Shown here: one piece after another, positions 30,755 to 41,511 of the stretch | How positions within the stretch are numbered: position 1 is the stretch's first letter | How the letters are laid out: each line of letters opens with the position of its first letter | DNA from: Alteromonas sp. RKMC-009 | GTDB taxonomy: Bacteria; Pseudomonadota; Gammaproteobacteria; Enterobacterales; Alteromonadaceae | NCBI RefSeq assembly: GCF_003584565.2 | Contig: NZ_CP031010.1 | Span: 3,224,001 to 3,288,000, forward strand | Direction of reading: 5' to 3' | Length of the DNA stretch: 64,000 bases | Notes under the pieces: generated by a model | What the model was told of the DNA's origin: nothing | What the model saw: the letters and a program-made list of their open reading frames with translations, nothing else | Database searches by the model: none | Program-made: the position numbers and the translations under genes

Positions 30755-32110
30755 ATGCTGTTTAATTCCCCTTCTACATCCCGTCAAATTCTCACTGTGA
30801 CCAAGCTGAACAGGCTGGCAAGGACCGTATTGGAAGGCGAAATCGGCCTTGTCTGGTTGTCTGCAGAAATCTCTAATTTCGTCGCCGCCTCCTCGGGACA
30901 CTGGTATTTCACCCTCAAAGATAACAAAGCCCAGGTACGGGCGGCCATGTTCAAGGGGTCAAACCGCTATGTAAAACAGCGCCCGAAGGAAGGCGACAAA
31001 GTGTTAGTGCGCGCTTCTGTGGGCTTGTATGAGCCACGGGGCGACTATCAACTGGTTATTGAACATCTTGAAGCTGACGGTGACGGCGCGCTGAAACAAG
31101 CCTTTGAGGCCCTCAAACTGAAATTACAGCGCGACGGCTTGTTTGATGCCGATGCCAAGCGCCCTGTCCCTCAGGTAATTAATAAAATCGGTGTGGTCAC
31201 CTCTTCCGCTGGTGCCGCTTTGCACGATGTACTTACGGTATTGAAACGCCGCAGCCCGGCAACAGAAGTCATCGTGTATCCAACGCTTGTGCAGGGCGAA
31301 CAGGCCCCTGCGCAAATTATCCATGCGCTGGAAACCGCGTACCATCGCGATGAGGTCGATGTCATACTGCTCACCCGTGGTGGCGGTTCGCTGGAAGACT
31401 TATGGTGCTTTAATGATGAAGCGCTGGCCCATTGTATTTCTGCATCGCCGGTGCCGGTGGTGAGTGCGGTGGGTCACGAAGTGGATGTAACCATTGCCGA
31501 CTTTGTGGCAGACGTGCGCGCCCCTACTCCGTCTGCAGGTGCTGAGCTGTTAAGCCGGGATCAGAGCGAACGTCTGGCATTTGTGCAACAAAAAGCGGCA
31601 GCACTTAAACGTGCCTGGCAACAACAGTTCAGACAACAGCAACACCAGCTCGCCGTATTACAGCAGCGCCTGAAAGCGGTGCATCCGGAACGACGTTTAC
31701 AAAGTCAGTCACAGTCTCTGGATCGCGCAGCACTGGCCCTGAGTCATGCTATGGAGTCACGGATCGCAGGTTATGCCACCAGGCTGAATAACTTGCTGCG
31801 CAGGCTGGACAGACAAAACCCCGCAAATCGGGTGGTCCGCCTGCAAGACCGTTGCAGTCAGCTCGACAGCGCGCTAAAAAAATCGGTTCAGCGCCTGCTT
31901 GAAAGTAAAAACAGGCAATTGCAGGGTCAGGCACAATTACTGAATTCAGTGAGCCCGCTGCAAACACTCACACGCGGCTACAGCATCACTTTTGCTGACG
32001 ATAAGCCGGTGCTGTCAGCGACGGAAGTCAGTGAGGGAGATGAAATCACCACCCGCCTTGCCAGTGGCGAAATTATCAGTAAGGTGACCACCGCGAAGAA
32101 AAGTCTGTGA
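30755..32110 (+). CDS. xseA: Exodeoxyribonuclease VII large subunit
   Basis: With XseB it degrades single-stranded DNA from both ends. From the ATG at 30755 it has 451 residues: an N-terminal OB-fold (LTVTKLNRLARTVLEGEIGLVWLSAEISNF to about 100), a catalytic domain with VVTSSAGAALHDVL, LLTRGGGSLEDLWCFND and VGHEVDVTIADFVADVRAPTPSAGAE, and a long coiled-coil C-terminal region rich in Gln, Arg and Leu that binds XseB. A GTG-initiated longer form from 30698 adds 19 residues not typical of the family. It is divergent from guaB. Confidence 0.95.
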   Translation: MLFNSPSTSRQILTVTKLNRLARTVLEGEIGLVWLSAEISNFVAASSGHWYFTLKDNKAQVRAAMFKGSNRYVKQRPKEGDKVLVRASVGLYEPRGDYQLVIEHLEADGDGALKQAFEALKLKLQRDGLFDADAKRPVPQVINKIGVVTSSAGAALHDVLTVLKRRSPATEVIVYPTLVQGEQAPAQIIHALETAYHRDEVDVILLTRGGGSLEDLWCFNDEALAHCISASPVPVVSAVGHEVDVTIADFVADVRAPTPSAGAELLSRDQSERLAFVQQKAAALKRAWQQQFRQQQHQLAVLQQRLKAVHPERRLQSQSQSLDRAALALSHAMESRIAGYATRLNNLLRRLDRQNPANRVVRLQDRCSQLDSALKKSVQRLLESKNRQLQGQAQLLNSVSPLQTLTRGYSITFADDKPVLSATEVSEGDEITTRLASGEIISKVTTAKKSL

Positions 32111-32184
32111 AAAGACACTTGAGCACGGGCCGGGGTTAGGTCACACTAGCCCTCCCCTAATCCTTCCCGATATCAGGAATCTTT

Positions 32185-33291
32185 GTGAATAAGGTTTGCA
32201 GTCTGTTGCCACTGGTTTTGATAACCGGTTGTCAGCAAGTGCCAGAAAAACCCGCGCCCGCGCCTTCGTTTTTACCCAAATATCATGTTGCGGCTCCCGT
32301 AGCACTGTTTTCCACCTGGCCGGGCGATACCATGAGTGCACGCTGTCAACAGGTCAATACCACTGACCGTTGTATTGAAGATGCTATTGCCGGGAATGAA
32401 TTTGCCGCTATTCTCAAAGAAAAGAACTGGTTTGATGATGTACTGACAGAGTCAGATGCCGCTGACTATGAAATCCTCATAGCATCGTTATCAGCACAGG
32501 TTGCTGATAACGATAGTGATGGCGTCTCACTTCACTCAGCGACAGCAGGCTTATGGCCGGCAAACACCACGCCGCATTATTTTACTGAATTCACCGTGCA
32601 ATGGCGTGGTGTGGAAATAGACTCTCAACGATTTGAAACTTACTCGAAAACGGAAAAGCCTGTCACTGAACTTGCATCAGAAATACTGGACACCTGGTGG
32701 CTGGCGTCGCTGCGAAAATCTGTTTTCTCTGCTGAATACCTTTTCACCGCGCTGGGTGCCAGCGACTACAATTCAGAGTTGGTCCTGCCTCAATCCATCG
32801 GCGAATTTATCCTTCAGGATACCCAGCATTATCCTGATCCGTTTAAAGGCATTATCAGCCGTTACAGCCACCCTGAATTTGATGACGCACTGATAGATAT
32901 TACTGTCGGACCGGTGCTGATGGACTTATCCATGCCGGAATCCCAAAGGCTGCAGGCAGCACTGGAAGAAAATCTGAAAGAAGCGACACAGATGTCGGCT
33001 GCACAGGGACTCACGCTGATCACAGACAGTCCGGTATCAGCTTTCACGATAAATTCGGCTTCACAACGCTTTAATGGTTACCGTATGGCCGTGCATGCAG
33101 AAAATGAAATCGGTGAGCCATTATTCGCGACGACTTATGTTTTTGAAATGAAAGATAAGCTGGTGACATTATCCACCACATTTCCACCCAGAATAGCTGA
33201 TAATCTGGTGTCAGCGGCGCTACCGGCAATTGAAGTACCGGGTGAGTCCGCGCTGATGAAAACCATCAGAGGTATGTCATCAGCGCAATAA
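32185..33291 (+). CDS. Predicted lipoprotein of unknown function
   Basis: I do not recognise the family. The 368-residue protein starts at a GTG (32185) with AGGA about eight bases upstream and has a lipoprotein signal with lipobox LITGC (Cys16). Gln17-Gln18 follow the lipidated Cys, so it has no Asp+2 inner-membrane retention signal and is probably sorted to the outer membrane. The mature part is acidic, with a Pro-rich linker after the Cys and no transmembrane helix. It sits between xseA and der, which are close neighbours in many relatives, so it is an insertion here. Its stop is nine bases from the converging der stop. Confidence 0.75.
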   Translation: MNKVCSLLPLVLITGCQQVPEKPAPAPSFLPKYHVAAPVALFSTWPGDTMSARCQQVNTTDRCIEDAIAGNEFAAILKEKNWFDDVLTESDAADYEILIASLSAQVADNDSDGVSLHSATAGLWPANTTPHYFTEFTVQWRGVEIDSQRFETYSKTEKPVTELASEILDTWWLASLRKSVFSAEYLFTALGASDYNSELVLPQSIGEFILQDTQHYPDPFKGIISRYSHPEFDDALIDITVGPVLMDLSMPESQRLQAALEENLKEATQMSAAQGLTLITDSPVSAFTINSASQRFNGYRMAVHAENEIGEPLFATTYVFEMKDKLVTLSTTFPPRIADNLVSAALPAIEVPGESALMKTIRGMSSAQ

Positions 33292-33300
33292 GGACGGGGC

Positions 33301-34746
33301 TTACTTCTTGCTTTTGTGGAATGCCATCATACGCTTACGTTTGCGCTGCTGCGCCAGCGTAAGCTGATTCTTCTTACCTTCAAACGGGTTCGCCCCTTCA
33401 CGGAACTCTATTTTAATAGGCGTTCCCATCACTTTCAGTGACTTACGGTAATAGTTCATCAGATAACGTTTATAAGACCCCGGCAGATCGTCGACCTGGT
33501 TGCCGTGGATCACGATAACCGGCGGGTTATAACCACCGGCGTGGGCGTATTTCATTTTCACACGGCGACCACGAACCATTGGAGGCTGGTGCTCTGCCTG
33601 AGCCATTTCCATGATTTGAGTAAGCATAGCCGTACCCACACGCTGGGTAGCACTGTCGTACGCCTCAATCACTGACTCAAACAAATTACCCACACCGGAG
33701 CCGTGCAGAGCCGATATAAAATGCAAACGGGCAAAGTCAATAAACCCGAGACGGCGATCAAGCTCCCGCTTGATATCATCTTTAATGTCTGTGCTCAGAC
33801 CGTCCCATTTATTCACTGCGACCACCAGTGAACGGCCGGAATTCAGAATGTAACCCAGTAAGCTGAGATCCTGATCCGCAATCCCTTCACGGGCATCAAT
33901 CACCATTAATACAACGTTGGCTTCTTCAATAGCCTGCAGTGTTTTAACAATAGAGAATTTTTCTACTGCATCAGCAACGCGCTTGCGGCGGCGCACACCG
34001 GCTGTATCAATAAGGATATACTCCCGCCCGTCACGCTCAAGAGGAATGTAAACACTGTCACGGGTGGTACCCGGCATATCGAACACAACCACACGATCTT
34101 CACCGAGAATACGGTTGGTCAGCGTGGATTTACCCACATTGGGTTTGCCTACAATCGCCAGTTTAATCGGGAGGTTCTTCAGCCTTTCTAACTGCTGCTC
34201 AGCGTCCAGTTCTTCATGAACCTCTTTTGGCTGCACCTGCATGTCCGGAAATTCTTCCGCCAGAGGTGTCAGCGCCTGTTCCAGTAACAGAGAAACGCCA
34301 CGGCCGTGAGCGGCAGCAATCTGGTGGATGGTGCCAAGACCAAGAGTATAGAAATCAGCGCTTTCACTGTCGCCGTCGATGCCGTCGACTTTGTTGGCAA
34401 CCACAAACAGCTTCTTGTTCACTTTACGTAAGTGTTCTGCAATGCCGATATCCGCAGGTAACAAGCCTGCACGGGCATCAACGAGGAACAGAACCACGTC
34501 AGCTTCATCAATAGCACGCAGCGACTGATGCGCCATTTCTGCATCAATCCCTTCTTCATCGCCGGTGATACCGCCGGTATCTACAACAATGAATTGCTTT
34601 TGCTCCCAGGTCGCCTGCCCGTATTTCCGGTCGCGGGTCAAACCGGGAAAGTCTGCAACCAGTGCATCACGGGTGTTGGTTAATCGGTTAAACAATGTAG
34701 ATTTACCCACATTCGGGCGACCCACGAGGGCAACAACAGGCAACAT
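33301..34746 (-). CDS. der: Ribosome-assembly GTPase Der (EngA)
   Basis: An essential GTPase for 50S subunit maturation, with two tandem G domains and a KH-like domain. The 481 residues show G1 motifs [12 protein letters not shown] (about 8-19) and [12 protein letters not shown] (about 200-211), DTGG and DTAG G3 motifs, and NKVD and NKWD G4 motifs. The C-terminal KH-like part includes [25 protein letters not shown] and the basic tail ends [14 protein letters not shown]. It is last in the hisS-yfgM-bamB-der run. Confidence 0.98.
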   Translation of the reverse strand: MLPVVALVGRPNVGKSTLFNRLTNTRDALVADFPGLTRDRKYGQATWEQKQFIVVDTGGITGDEEGIDAEMAHQSLRAIDEADVVLFLVDARAGLLPADIGIAEHLRKVNKKLFVVANKVDGIDGDSESADFYTLGLGTIHQIAAAHGRGVSLLLEQALTPLAEEFPDMQVQPKEVHEELDAEQQLERLKNLPIKLAIVGKPNVGKSTLTNRILGEDRVVVFDMPGTTRDSVYIPLERDGREYILIDTAGVRRRKRVADAVEKFSIVKTLQAIEEANVVLMVIDAREGIADQDLSLLGYILNSGRSLVVAVNKWDGLSTDIKDDIKRELDRRLGFIDFARLHFISALHGSGVGNLFESVIEAYDSATQRVGTAMLTQIMEMAQAEHQPPMVRGRRVKMKYAHAGGYNPPVIVIHGNQVDDLPGSYKRYLMNYYRKSLKVMGTPIKIEFREGANPFEGKKNQLTLAQQRKRKRMMAFHKSKK

Positions 34747-34781
34747 GCTTGAAGTCCTAAAATAAACTGGTTTAAAAATGC

Positions 34782-34806
34782 AGTAGCCGCGGAACTCGCG
34801 GCTACT
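34782..34806 (-). terminator. Hairpin terminator between bamB and der
   Basis: A perfect 10-bp stem AGTAGCCGCG/CGCGGCTACT with a five-base loop, followed on the minus strand by GCATTTTTAAA. It should end or reduce the hisS-yfgM-bamB transcript before der. Confidence 0.65.
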
Positions 34807-34893
34807 GAATGAACCGGGCGATTATACCCTATATTAGCAGGCGCCGTCAGCTAAACCGGAACGGCGCGAAAAAGAGATTGGATGGCGTAATAC

Positions 34894-36150
34894 TTAAGGG
34901 ACTGAAAACGAAGCAACATCACCTTCACGGGTAACGGCAATGACCGCGTTACCGGTATAAACAGGGGCTGCGAATACTGATTCATCTTCATCGTCGCCGC
35001 CCAGGTCGTACCGGGCGACAATTTTTCCGTCTTCTTTGTTGATCCAGTGCAGCAAGCCCCACTTGTCACCCACAACCAGATAGTCGCCGGCTGGCTCAGC
35101 TGCCGTCAGTACGCGCTTTTTCAAGCCGCTCTGCGACCACAGTTCAACACCGTTACGGCGGTCCAGTGCATACACGTGAGAGTTGTTATCGACTACGTAC
35201 AGGGTATTACCGTCCATCGTCACATTACGGTAGGAGGCATATTCACGCTTCCAGATAACCCGCCCTGAACGTAACTCAACCGCTGCCAGTGTACCGTTGT
35301 AAGAAATAGCGTAAATAGTGCCGCCATACATTAAAGGCGCAGAATCCACATCAACGATACGCTCAAGTTCAGTCGCACCGCTGGGCGCAGTGATCGGTGT
35401 TTCCCAGGCAATCAGTCCGGAATCCAGAATGTTCACCTGAATCTTACCTGTAGGCGTACCCAGAATCACACCACCGTTACTGACAGCGGGAGTAGAAATG
35501 CCGCGAAGGGTCAATGGCGGTACATCACCAACCTGTTCCCAGACCTGCTCGCCGGTCTCAACGTCCAGCGCATAAAGAATACCTGAGCCTGTGTTAACGA
35601 TAACCAGATTGTCGCCGGTAACCGGTGAAGCAAGAATTTCACCATTAACGGTTTGCGTCCAGTTTACCTCACCGGTTTCAGCATTCAGTGACATCAGTAC
35701 GCCATCTTCAGTACCAACAAAAACACGGCTTCCGTCAACAGACAACCCACCGATCTTGGCAGATGCACCGCTTTTCCAAAGATTGCTTACAGACGAGAAC
35801 ATGCCCTCATCTTTGAAGATAGCAAAGTTCTGTTCCCAAAGTGTTTCACCACTTTCAGGATCCAGTGCCGCTACCGTGCCATGACGGTCGGCAACATATA
35901 ATTTCTCATTGGCATACACAGGGCGCAGGTGTGAGAAATAGCTGTCGATTCCCTCACCCACTTCTGCTTCCCAGTTCACTGTGGGTACAAACTGTGCGTC
36001 CAGTGGCGCGAGTCTGCGGATTTCTAACTCTTCGTCATCGACAAACCAGTCTGAAATAGTTGTACATCCTGACAGCGATACTGACAGCGCCAGCGCCAGT
36101 CCCGCAGCCCGTGTAATCCGGCCTGTACGGCCACACGTTTTCGTTAACAA
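34894..36150 (-). CDS. bamB: Outer-membrane assembly lipoprotein BamB
   Basis: An outer-membrane lipoprotein of the BAM complex that helps BamA fold barrel proteins. The 418 residues begin at a TTG (36148-36150) with AGAGG eight bases upstream; there is no in-frame ATG before the lipobox LSGC (Cys29). The mature protein is an eight-bladed PQQ-type beta-propeller, with repeats such as LDAETGEVNWTQ, LDVETGEQVWEQ, VELRSGRVIWKRE and LDRRNGVELWSQ. It starts 20 bases after the yfgM stop. Confidence 0.95.
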   Translation of the reverse strand: MLTKTCGRTGRITRAAGLALALSVSLSGCTTISDWFVDDEELEIRRLAPLDAQFVPTVNWEAEVGEGIDSYFSHLRPVYANEKLYVADRHGTVAALDPESGETLWEQNFAIFKDEGMFSSVSNLWKSGASAKIGGLSVDGSRVFVGTEDGVLMSLNAETGEVNWTQTVNGEILASPVTGDNLVIVNTGSGILYALDVETGEQVWEQVGDVPPLTLRGISTPAVSNGGVILGTPTGKIQVNILDSGLIAWETPITAPSGATELERIVDVDSAPLMYGGTIYAISYNGTLAAVELRSGRVIWKREYASYRNVTMDGNTLYVVDNNSHVYALDRRNGVELWSQSGLKKRVLTAAEPAGDYLVVGDKWGLLHWINKEDGKIVARYDLGGDDEDESVFAAPVYTGNAVIAVTREGDVASFSVP

Positions 36151-36170
36151 ATCCGATACCTCTGTTATAG

Positions 36171-36791
36171 TTATTCGCTTGCCAGAACTGGCAGATTGTC
36201 CAGCTTCATTTCCAGCAGAACATTACCGCTGGCGGCTTCTAACGCTTCAGTGTAAGCCATGCGTGCCGCATCATATTTTTCCTGCGCCACATAGACATCG
36301 CCTTCGATTTCTTTCACGTTGCCATCAAACGCACTGTCATTAACCGCTTTAAGCGTAGACAGCGCGGCATCGTCATTACCCTGTTCCAGTTGAATACGGG
36401 CAAGACGCAGTGAAGCAATGGTTGCCAGGTGCGCATCTGCTGCCTGGTCCTTTACTGCTGTGAGTGCTTTCACAGCCGCATCGTAATCGTTGTTGCTTAC
36501 GGCTTGCTGCGCAGCGACCAGACCACCGATAGTGGCATATCCACTACTTTCTGTTTTGCCCAGAAAACTGTCCAGTTTGCCGGCGTTGCCATCAGCTTCA
36601 ATAGATTCAACTGCCACCTGATAGTCCGCAGAGGCCTGTTCTTTTGCTGTGCGCTGGGCATCAGAATAATAACGCCAGCCCCACAGGCCACCCAGACCTA
36701 ATACAGCACCAATCACAATGGCCGCGCCATTGTCTTTCCAAAACTTTTTAATCGCTTCGACTTGTTGTTCTTCTGTGGCGAAATGTTCCAT
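36171..36791 (-). CDS. yfgM: YfgM family protein (SecYEG ancillary subunit, TPR)
   Basis: An inner-membrane protein that in E. coli associates with SecYEG and PpiD and passes substrates to periplasmic chaperones. From the ATG at 36791 it has 206 residues: a short cytoplasmic start, one transmembrane helix (about 22-39, NGAAIVIGAVLGLGGLWGWR) and a periplasmic TPR-like domain of helical repeats. The start is supported by AGAGGT upstream; a start at 36842 would add 17 residues that touch the hisS stop. It lies in the hisS-yfgM-bamB-der order. Confidence 0.92.
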   Translation of the reverse strand: MEHFATEEQQVEAIKKFWKDNGAAIVIGAVLGLGGLWGWRYYSDAQRTAKEQASADYQVAVESIEADGNAGKLDSFLGKTESSGYATIGGLVAAQQAVSNNDYDAAVKALTAVKDQAADAHLATIASLRLARIQLEQGNDDAALSTLKAVNDSAFDGNVKEIEGDVYVAQEKYDAARMAYTEALEAASGNVLLEMKLDNLPVLASE

Positions 36792-36842
36792 GTACTTAAC
36801 CTCTAAATCGACTTCTTCCTGCCGGCTGCCCGCCGGCAGCAC

Positions 36843-38114
36843 TTAATCCACTAACTCTGACAACATACCGGCCAGTTCAGCCAGTGCTACCGTCTTTTGT
36901 TCACCGTCAGAACGCAGCGGTTTCACTGTCGCTACTTTATTCTCAGCTTCTTCGCTGCCAAGTAACACAGCATAACCTGCGCCGGTCTTATCAGCACGCT
37001 TCAACTGCTTCTTAAAGTTGCCGCCACCGCAATGCATCATTACCCGCATGGAAGGACAACTGTCCCGCAGCAGCTCAGCCACTTCAAGGGCATAGGCGTC
37101 AGCCCCCATTGAGGTAACATACACATCGGCTGCAATATTATCCTGTTCAGTGGCCTGCAAGGTAGTTAACAGCAATACCAGCCGCTCCATACCCATAGCA
37201 AAACCCACTGCAGGCGTGGCTTTGCCACCCAACTGCTCAACCAGACCGTCATAACGGCCACCGGCACATACTGTGCCCTGAGCGCCCAGACTGTCTGTCA
37301 CCCATTCAAAAACAGTGCGGTTGTAGTAGTCGAGCCCGCGTACCAGTCGTGGATTAACCTCGTATTGGATGCCCGCCTGCGATAATCGTTCACATAAATT
37401 TGAAAAATGTGTTTTGGATTCTTCGTCCAGGTGATCAAGCAGTGATGGTGCATCCTGAATCGCCGCCTGCACATCGGGATTTTTACTGTCCAGCACACGC
37501 AGAGGGTTGGTTTCAAGACGGCGGAGAGAGTCTTCATCGAGCTGGTCAGCTCGTGCCCGCAGATATTCAGTCAACGCTTCACGGTACAGACGACGGGCCT
37601 CATTAGAGCCCAGCGAGTTAATTTGCAGGGTCACCTGATCACTGATGCCAAATGCTTTCCAGATGCGGGCACTCAGCAAGATCACTTCAACATCGATATC
37701 CGGTCCGTCGAGACCATAAGTCTCTATACCAAACTGGTGAAACTGACGGTAACGGCCCTTTTGCGGACGCTCGTGACGGAACATGGGTCCCATGTACCAC
37801 AGACGTTGCTGCTGGTTATATAGCAAACCATGTTCATTACCGGCGCGAACTGTGCTCGCCGTGCCTTCGGGACGCAGTGTCAGGCTGTCGCCGTTTCTGT
37901 CTTCGAAGGTATACATTTCTTTTTCAACGATATCAGTCACTTCACCGATAGAGCGTTTAAATAAATCGGTACTCTCTACAATAGGAGTACGGATTTCCTG
38001 ATAACCGTAACTGGCTACCACCTGACGCAGGGTGGACTCCACTCGCTGCCACGTACCGGACACTTCCGGCAGGCAGTCGTTCATTCCACGGATTGCCTGA
38101 ATTGTCTTAGCCAC
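36843..38114 (-). CDS. hisS: Histidyl-tRNA synthetase
   Basis: A class II synthetase that charges tRNA-His, which is also encoded in this window (7720-7796). The 423 residues equal E. coli HisRS. Motif 1 lies around [12 protein letters not shown], motif 2 in [22 protein letters not shown], the histidine-specific [15 protein letters not shown] is in the middle, and motif 3 in [14 protein letters not shown]. The C-terminal alpha/beta domain binds the anticodon. It follows ispG after 133 bases with a terminator-like hairpin. Confidence 0.98.
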   Translation of the reverse strand: MAKTIQAIRGMNDCLPEVSGTWQRVESTLRQVVASYGYQEIRTPIVESTDLFKRSIGEVTDIVEKEMYTFEDRNGDSLTLRPEGTASTVRAGNEHGLLYNQQQRLWYMGPMFRHERPQKGRYRQFHQFGIETYGLDGPDIDVEVILLSARIWKAFGISDQVTLQINSLGSNEARRLYREALTEYLRARADQLDEDSLRRLETNPLRVLDSKNPDVQAAIQDAPSLLDHLDEESKTHFSNLCERLSQAGIQYEVNPRLVRGLDYYNRTVFEWVTDSLGAQGTVCAGGRYDGLVEQLGGKATPAVGFAMGMERLVLLLTTLQATEQDNIAADVYVTSMGADAYALEVAELLRDSCPSMRVMMHCGGGNFKKQLKRADKTGAGYAVLLGSEEAENKVATVKPLRSDGEQKTVALAELAGMLSELVD

Positions 38115-38141
38115 CTGAAATTCTCATTTACCTGAAACTTA

Positions 38142-38165
38142 AAAGCCCCGCATTATAGGGGCTTT
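38142..38165 (-). terminator. Terminator after ispG
   Basis: Minus strand: stem AAAGCCCC/GGGGCTTT with an eight-base loop, followed by TTAAGTTT. It would separate the rlmN-pilW-rodZ-ispG transcript from hisS. Confidence 0.6.
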
Positions 38166-38247
38166 AGTATTAAACAACAATGTTACTTCCCTGACGGCGG
38201 AGCGGCGCATTTGTTATCTCATTGTGCCGCATTTCGCCCTATAGGTT

Positions 38248-39369
38248 TTACGATTCTTTTACCGAGACCGGAATCTTGTTTGCTTCATCCAGACGGGACG
38301 CTTTTGCACGGATACGACGCTCGAGCTGATCCACCAGGTCATCGTTAGCCAGACGCTCACGCTGACGTTTACCGTCTTCGTAGAAACCGCTCATATTACG
38401 CGCGCCGGTCAGACCTAAATCAGACACCTCAGCCTCGCCGGGTCCGTTAACAACGCAACCGATTATGGACACATCCATGGGCGTTAAAATATCTTCCACA
38501 CGCTGTTCCAGTGCGTTCACCGTACCGATGACATCAAACTCCTGACGGGAGCAACTCGGACAGGCAATAAAATTGATGCCTCTTGAGCGTATACGCAGCG
38601 ACTTAAGGATATCAAAACCGACTTTGATTTCTTCAACCGGGTCAGCGGCCAGAGAAACACGCAGGGTATCTCCGATCCCTTCAGCTAGTAACATACCCAG
38701 CCCTACTGCACTTTTTACGGCACCGGCACGTTGTCCGCCGGCTTCTGTAATACCCAGATGCAGCGGCTGATCAATTTGCTGAGCCAGCAAGCGGTATGCA
38801 CCGACTGCCAGGAATACATCGGAGGCTTTCACACTGACCTTAAACTGGTCGAAGTTAAGCTTGTCCAGAATATCAACGTGGCGCATGGCAGACTCAACCA
38901 GCGCTTCGGGAGTAGGCTCGCCATACTTTTCCTGCAGGTCACGCTCCAGTGAACCACCATTCACACCAATACGGATAGGAATATTTTTGTCTCTGGCGCA
39001 GTCCACCACAGATTTAACCCGTTCCATGTTGCCGATGTTGCCGGGATTAATACGCAGGCAATCTACACCGTATTCCGCCACTTTCAGGGCAATGCGGTAA
39101 TCAAAATGGATATCTGCCACCAAAGGCACTGAGACTTGTGCACGGATAGCTTTAAATGCTTCTGCCGCTTCCATCGTAGGTACAGAGACCCGCACGATTT
39201 CACCGCCCACCGCGACGATACGTTTGATTTGAGCCACAGTAGCATCGACATCCGTTGTCGGCGTATTTGTCATAGACTGTACAGCAATGGGTGCGCCATC
39301 ACCGACGGGTACGCTTCCCACATTAATGCGCGTAGATTTACGACGTTTGACGGGGCTTTCAGTAAACAT
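38248..39369 (-). CDS. ispG: 4-hydroxy-3-methylbut-2-enyl diphosphate synthase (flavodoxin), IspG
   Basis: A [4Fe-4S] enzyme of the MEP isoprenoid pathway that reduces MEcPP to HMBPP. The 373 residues contain an N-terminal TIM barrel ([27 protein letters not shown] at the start) and a C-terminal cluster domain with ligands in [11 protein letters not shown] and [15 protein letters not shown]. Its maturation depends on the Fe-S assembly genes elsewhere in this window. It begins two bases after the rodZ stop. Confidence 0.98.
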   Translation of the reverse strand: MFTESPVKRRKSTRINVGSVPVGDGAPIAVQSMTNTPTTDVDATVAQIKRIVAVGGEIVRVSVPTMEAAEAFKAIRAQVSVPLVADIHFDYRIALKVAEYGVDCLRINPGNIGNMERVKSVVDCARDKNIPIRIGVNGGSLERDLQEKYGEPTPEALVESAMRHVDILDKLNFDQFKVSVKASDVFLAVGAYRLLAQQIDQPLHLGITEAGGQRAGAVKSAVGLGMLLAEGIGDTLRVSLAADPVEEIKVGFDILKSLRIRSRGINFIACPSCSRQEFDVIGTVNALEQRVEDILTPMDVSIIGCVVNGPGEAEVSDLGLTGARNMSGFYEDGKRQRERLANDDLVDQLERRIRAKASRLDEANKIPVSVKES

Positions 39370-39371
39370 GA

Positions 39372-40373
39372 TTAGTCCTGCATTGGTAACGTGAAGCGGG
39401 CGATTCTGCCAACCTGAAACGCGGAAATATCAACGGCTTCATCGTCATAGGTAATACTCACACCATCAGGTGCACCTAAAGTTACTTTAAACGGCGGCTG
39501 GCCACTCACAGGCATCACCCGTCCGGAGGCTTTCACACCATAAGCGATAGCTTCGCCAGTGGCATCTTCGATATTAATCCAGCAATCTTCGGCGAAGGTA
39601 AGTACCAGCTCCACAGTGGCCGCGCCGGTAATATCAGTTGTTTCTGCATTGTCACCGGATGCGGAGGCATCATCAACGCCGGTCATGTCGCCGCTGCTTT
39701 GCTCCGGTGCGCTTTCTGTGACATCTGATACGTCAGCTTCAGGTTGGTCGCCTTCAGGCTGAATGTCAGGCTGCAAAGGCGCTGTATCCTCAGGGTTCGT
39801 GTCCGCAGCAGCAGCTTCAATTGCGGAGTCTGAAGCTTCCTCAGCGACTGAAAGTGACGGCTGTGCAGATTCGCTCACAGCAGGGTCTGCTGCTTGCGGC
39901 GATGCTGAGCGGGTTGTTGCAGCTTCTTTTTCAGCGGAGGGTTCAGAGAACGTCAAACCGTCAGACTGCTGATACCACCAGGCAACCAGCGCCATCACCA
40001 GTAACAGCAACATGATCCAGGTGACCATCATCCAGCGATCGTCATGGGCTTGCTTTGCTACACGCTTTGAAAAACTCTGTAAACGTGCCGGCGGTCTGGT
40101 GACGGTGTGCAGCCGGTTAAAACTGTCGATGACCGGCGCTTCCTGAATGCCCAGTTGTCTGGCATACATGCGGACATAGCCTTTCTGGAACGTTGCCGAC
40201 ATTGCCTCGTCCAGATGATCATTTTCGATATCCACGACATTTTTCAGTTTCAGAAACAGTTTGTCAGCCATTTGTTGCTGACTCAATCCGGCTTTCTCCC
40301 GCGCATCCCGCAACATTTCGCCGGGAGTGGGAGCCGTGTTCTGTTCATCAACCGGGTTTTCGTTTGTGCTCAT
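39372..40373 (-). CDS. rodZ: Cytoskeleton protein RodZ
   Basis: A bitopic membrane protein that links MreB to the wall-elongation complex. The 333 residues show a cytoplasmic Cro-type helix-turn-helix (about 16-85, with [18 protein letters not shown]), a basic segment, one transmembrane helix (about 114-133), a long acidic Ser/Ala/Glu linker of about 110 residues and a C-terminal DUF4115 beta domain ([20 protein letters not shown]). It lies between pilW and ispG as in other gammaproteobacteria. Confidence 0.95.
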   Translation of the reverse strand: MSTNENPVDEQNTAPTPGEMLRDAREKAGLSQQQMADKLFLKLKNVVDIENDHLDEAMSATFQKGYVRMYARQLGIQEAPVIDSFNRLHTVTRPPARLQSFSKRVAKQAHDDRWMMVTWIMLLLLVMALVAWWYQQSDGLTFSEPSAEKEAATTRSASPQAADPAVSESAQPSLSVAEEASDSAIEAAAADTNPEDTAPLQPDIQPEGDQPEADVSDVTESAPEQSSGDMTGVDDASASGDNAETTDITGAATVELVLTFAEDCWINIEDATGEAIAYGVKASGRVMPVSGQPPFKVTLGAPDGVSITYDDEAVDISAFQVGRIARFTLPMQD

Positions 40374-40390
40374 TGAATACCTTGTGGGTG

Positions 40391-41485
40391 TTATTTTTCG
40401 GGCGAAAGACGTAAATGCATACCTACCTCGATATCACCGGGATCGGCGAGTTTATTCCAGGCCTGTAAGCGCGACATTTTAATGTTGTATTTCAGTGAAA
40501 TGCGATACAAATTTTCGCCCGGCTTCACTTCATGATAGCGGGTTTGCGGGTCTTCCAGTACCGGTAAATCAGGTTGCGGTTCATTCTGTACAGCAGCAGC
40601 TGCATTTTGTACCGGAGCAGGCTCTTTGCTGACCGGAGCGCTTTCAGGGCTGACCACCTTTTGTGCTTTAGCCTGAACTTCTGCCTTCGGTTTTACCCGG
40701 CGCACTATTTGCGCAGAGGCATTGGCTTTGCGGATAATACTTTCCCGGTAGGCTTTTGCTTCCTCACTCTGAGGATACATAGTGACCAGCATTTCGCCGT
40801 ATCCCTGCGCGGTCTCAGCATCGCCTTTCCCTTCAGCAATAGCGATAGCCAGCGTTACAGATTCGGGGCTGACACGGGAAACACGCTCGTAACGACGCAT
40901 AACAGATTCAGCCTCGTCCCATTGTCCGGTTTCAACGTAAAGCTGAGTCAGCATGAAGAGGCTTTTGGAACGGCCGGGCTGATGGTTCAGCGCATTTGTG
41001 AGATAGCCGATGGCTTCTTCACGCTTGCCCTGGTCAGCGGCACAGATAGCCATATTTTCATAGGTTTGCGCTGAATTTGCGTATTGCAGGTTATTCAGTG
41101 CTTTGCTGTAAAAGTCATTAGCTTTGTCATATTTTTTCTGCTGACAAAGAAAAGCACCGTAGCTGTTGGCAATTTCGGCATTGCGGGGCGCCAGATCCAG
41201 AGCATTCTCGTAAGACTGTTCAGCTCTGCCCCACTCTTCCACGGTCTGGTAATAGTATGCCAGCGAATAATGCGCGTCAGCATACCTGGGAGCGAATTCC
41301 AGCGCTTTGTCCAGGTTCACTTTGGCTTGCTGGTAATTGCCGTTTTTAAGGTAAGTCAGGCCCAGAGAAATTCGGGTCTTTGCGGCCTGTTCCATATCAA
41401 AATCATCGCCAGAATACCCCTTTTGCTGGTTCTGGCTTACACATCCTGTCAGTGCAATAACGAGAGCAAGTACGCCTAATCGCAT
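40391..41485 (-). CDS. pilW: Type IV pilus biogenesis/stability lipoprotein PilW (PilF) with C-terminal LysM domain
   Basis: An outer-membrane pilotin needed for PilQ secretin assembly in type IV pilus systems. The 364 residues have lipobox LTGC (Cys15), about six TPR repeats (30-255; e.g. GLTYLKNGNYQQAKVNLDKAL and YADAHYSLAYYYQTVEEWG), a Pro/Ala/Val/Lys-rich linker and a C-terminal LysM domain (about 315-361, YHEVKPGENLYRISLKYNIK). The canonical Pseudomonas PilF lacks the LysM part, so this form should also bind peptidoglycan. It lies between rlmN and rodZ. Confidence 0.93.
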   Translation of the reverse strand: MRLGVLALVIALTGCVSQNQQKGYSGDDFDMEQAAKTRISLGLTYLKNGNYQQAKVNLDKALEFAPRYADAHYSLAYYYQTVEEWGRAEQSYENALDLAPRNAEIANSYGAFLCQQKKYDKANDFYSKALNNLQYANSAQTYENMAICAADQGKREEAIGYLTNALNHQPGRSKSLFMLTQLYVETGQWDEAESVMRRYERVSRVSPESVTLAIAIAEGKGDAETAQGYGEMLVTMYPQSEEAKAYRESIIRKANASAQIVRRVKPKAEVQAKAQKVVSPESAPVSKEPAPVQNAAAAVQNEPQPDLPVLEDPQTRYHEVKPGENLYRISLKYNIKMSRLQAWNKLADPGDIEVGMHLRLSPEK

Positions 41486-41511
41486 GAAGCTCCTACCTCT
41501 TAATTAATTCC

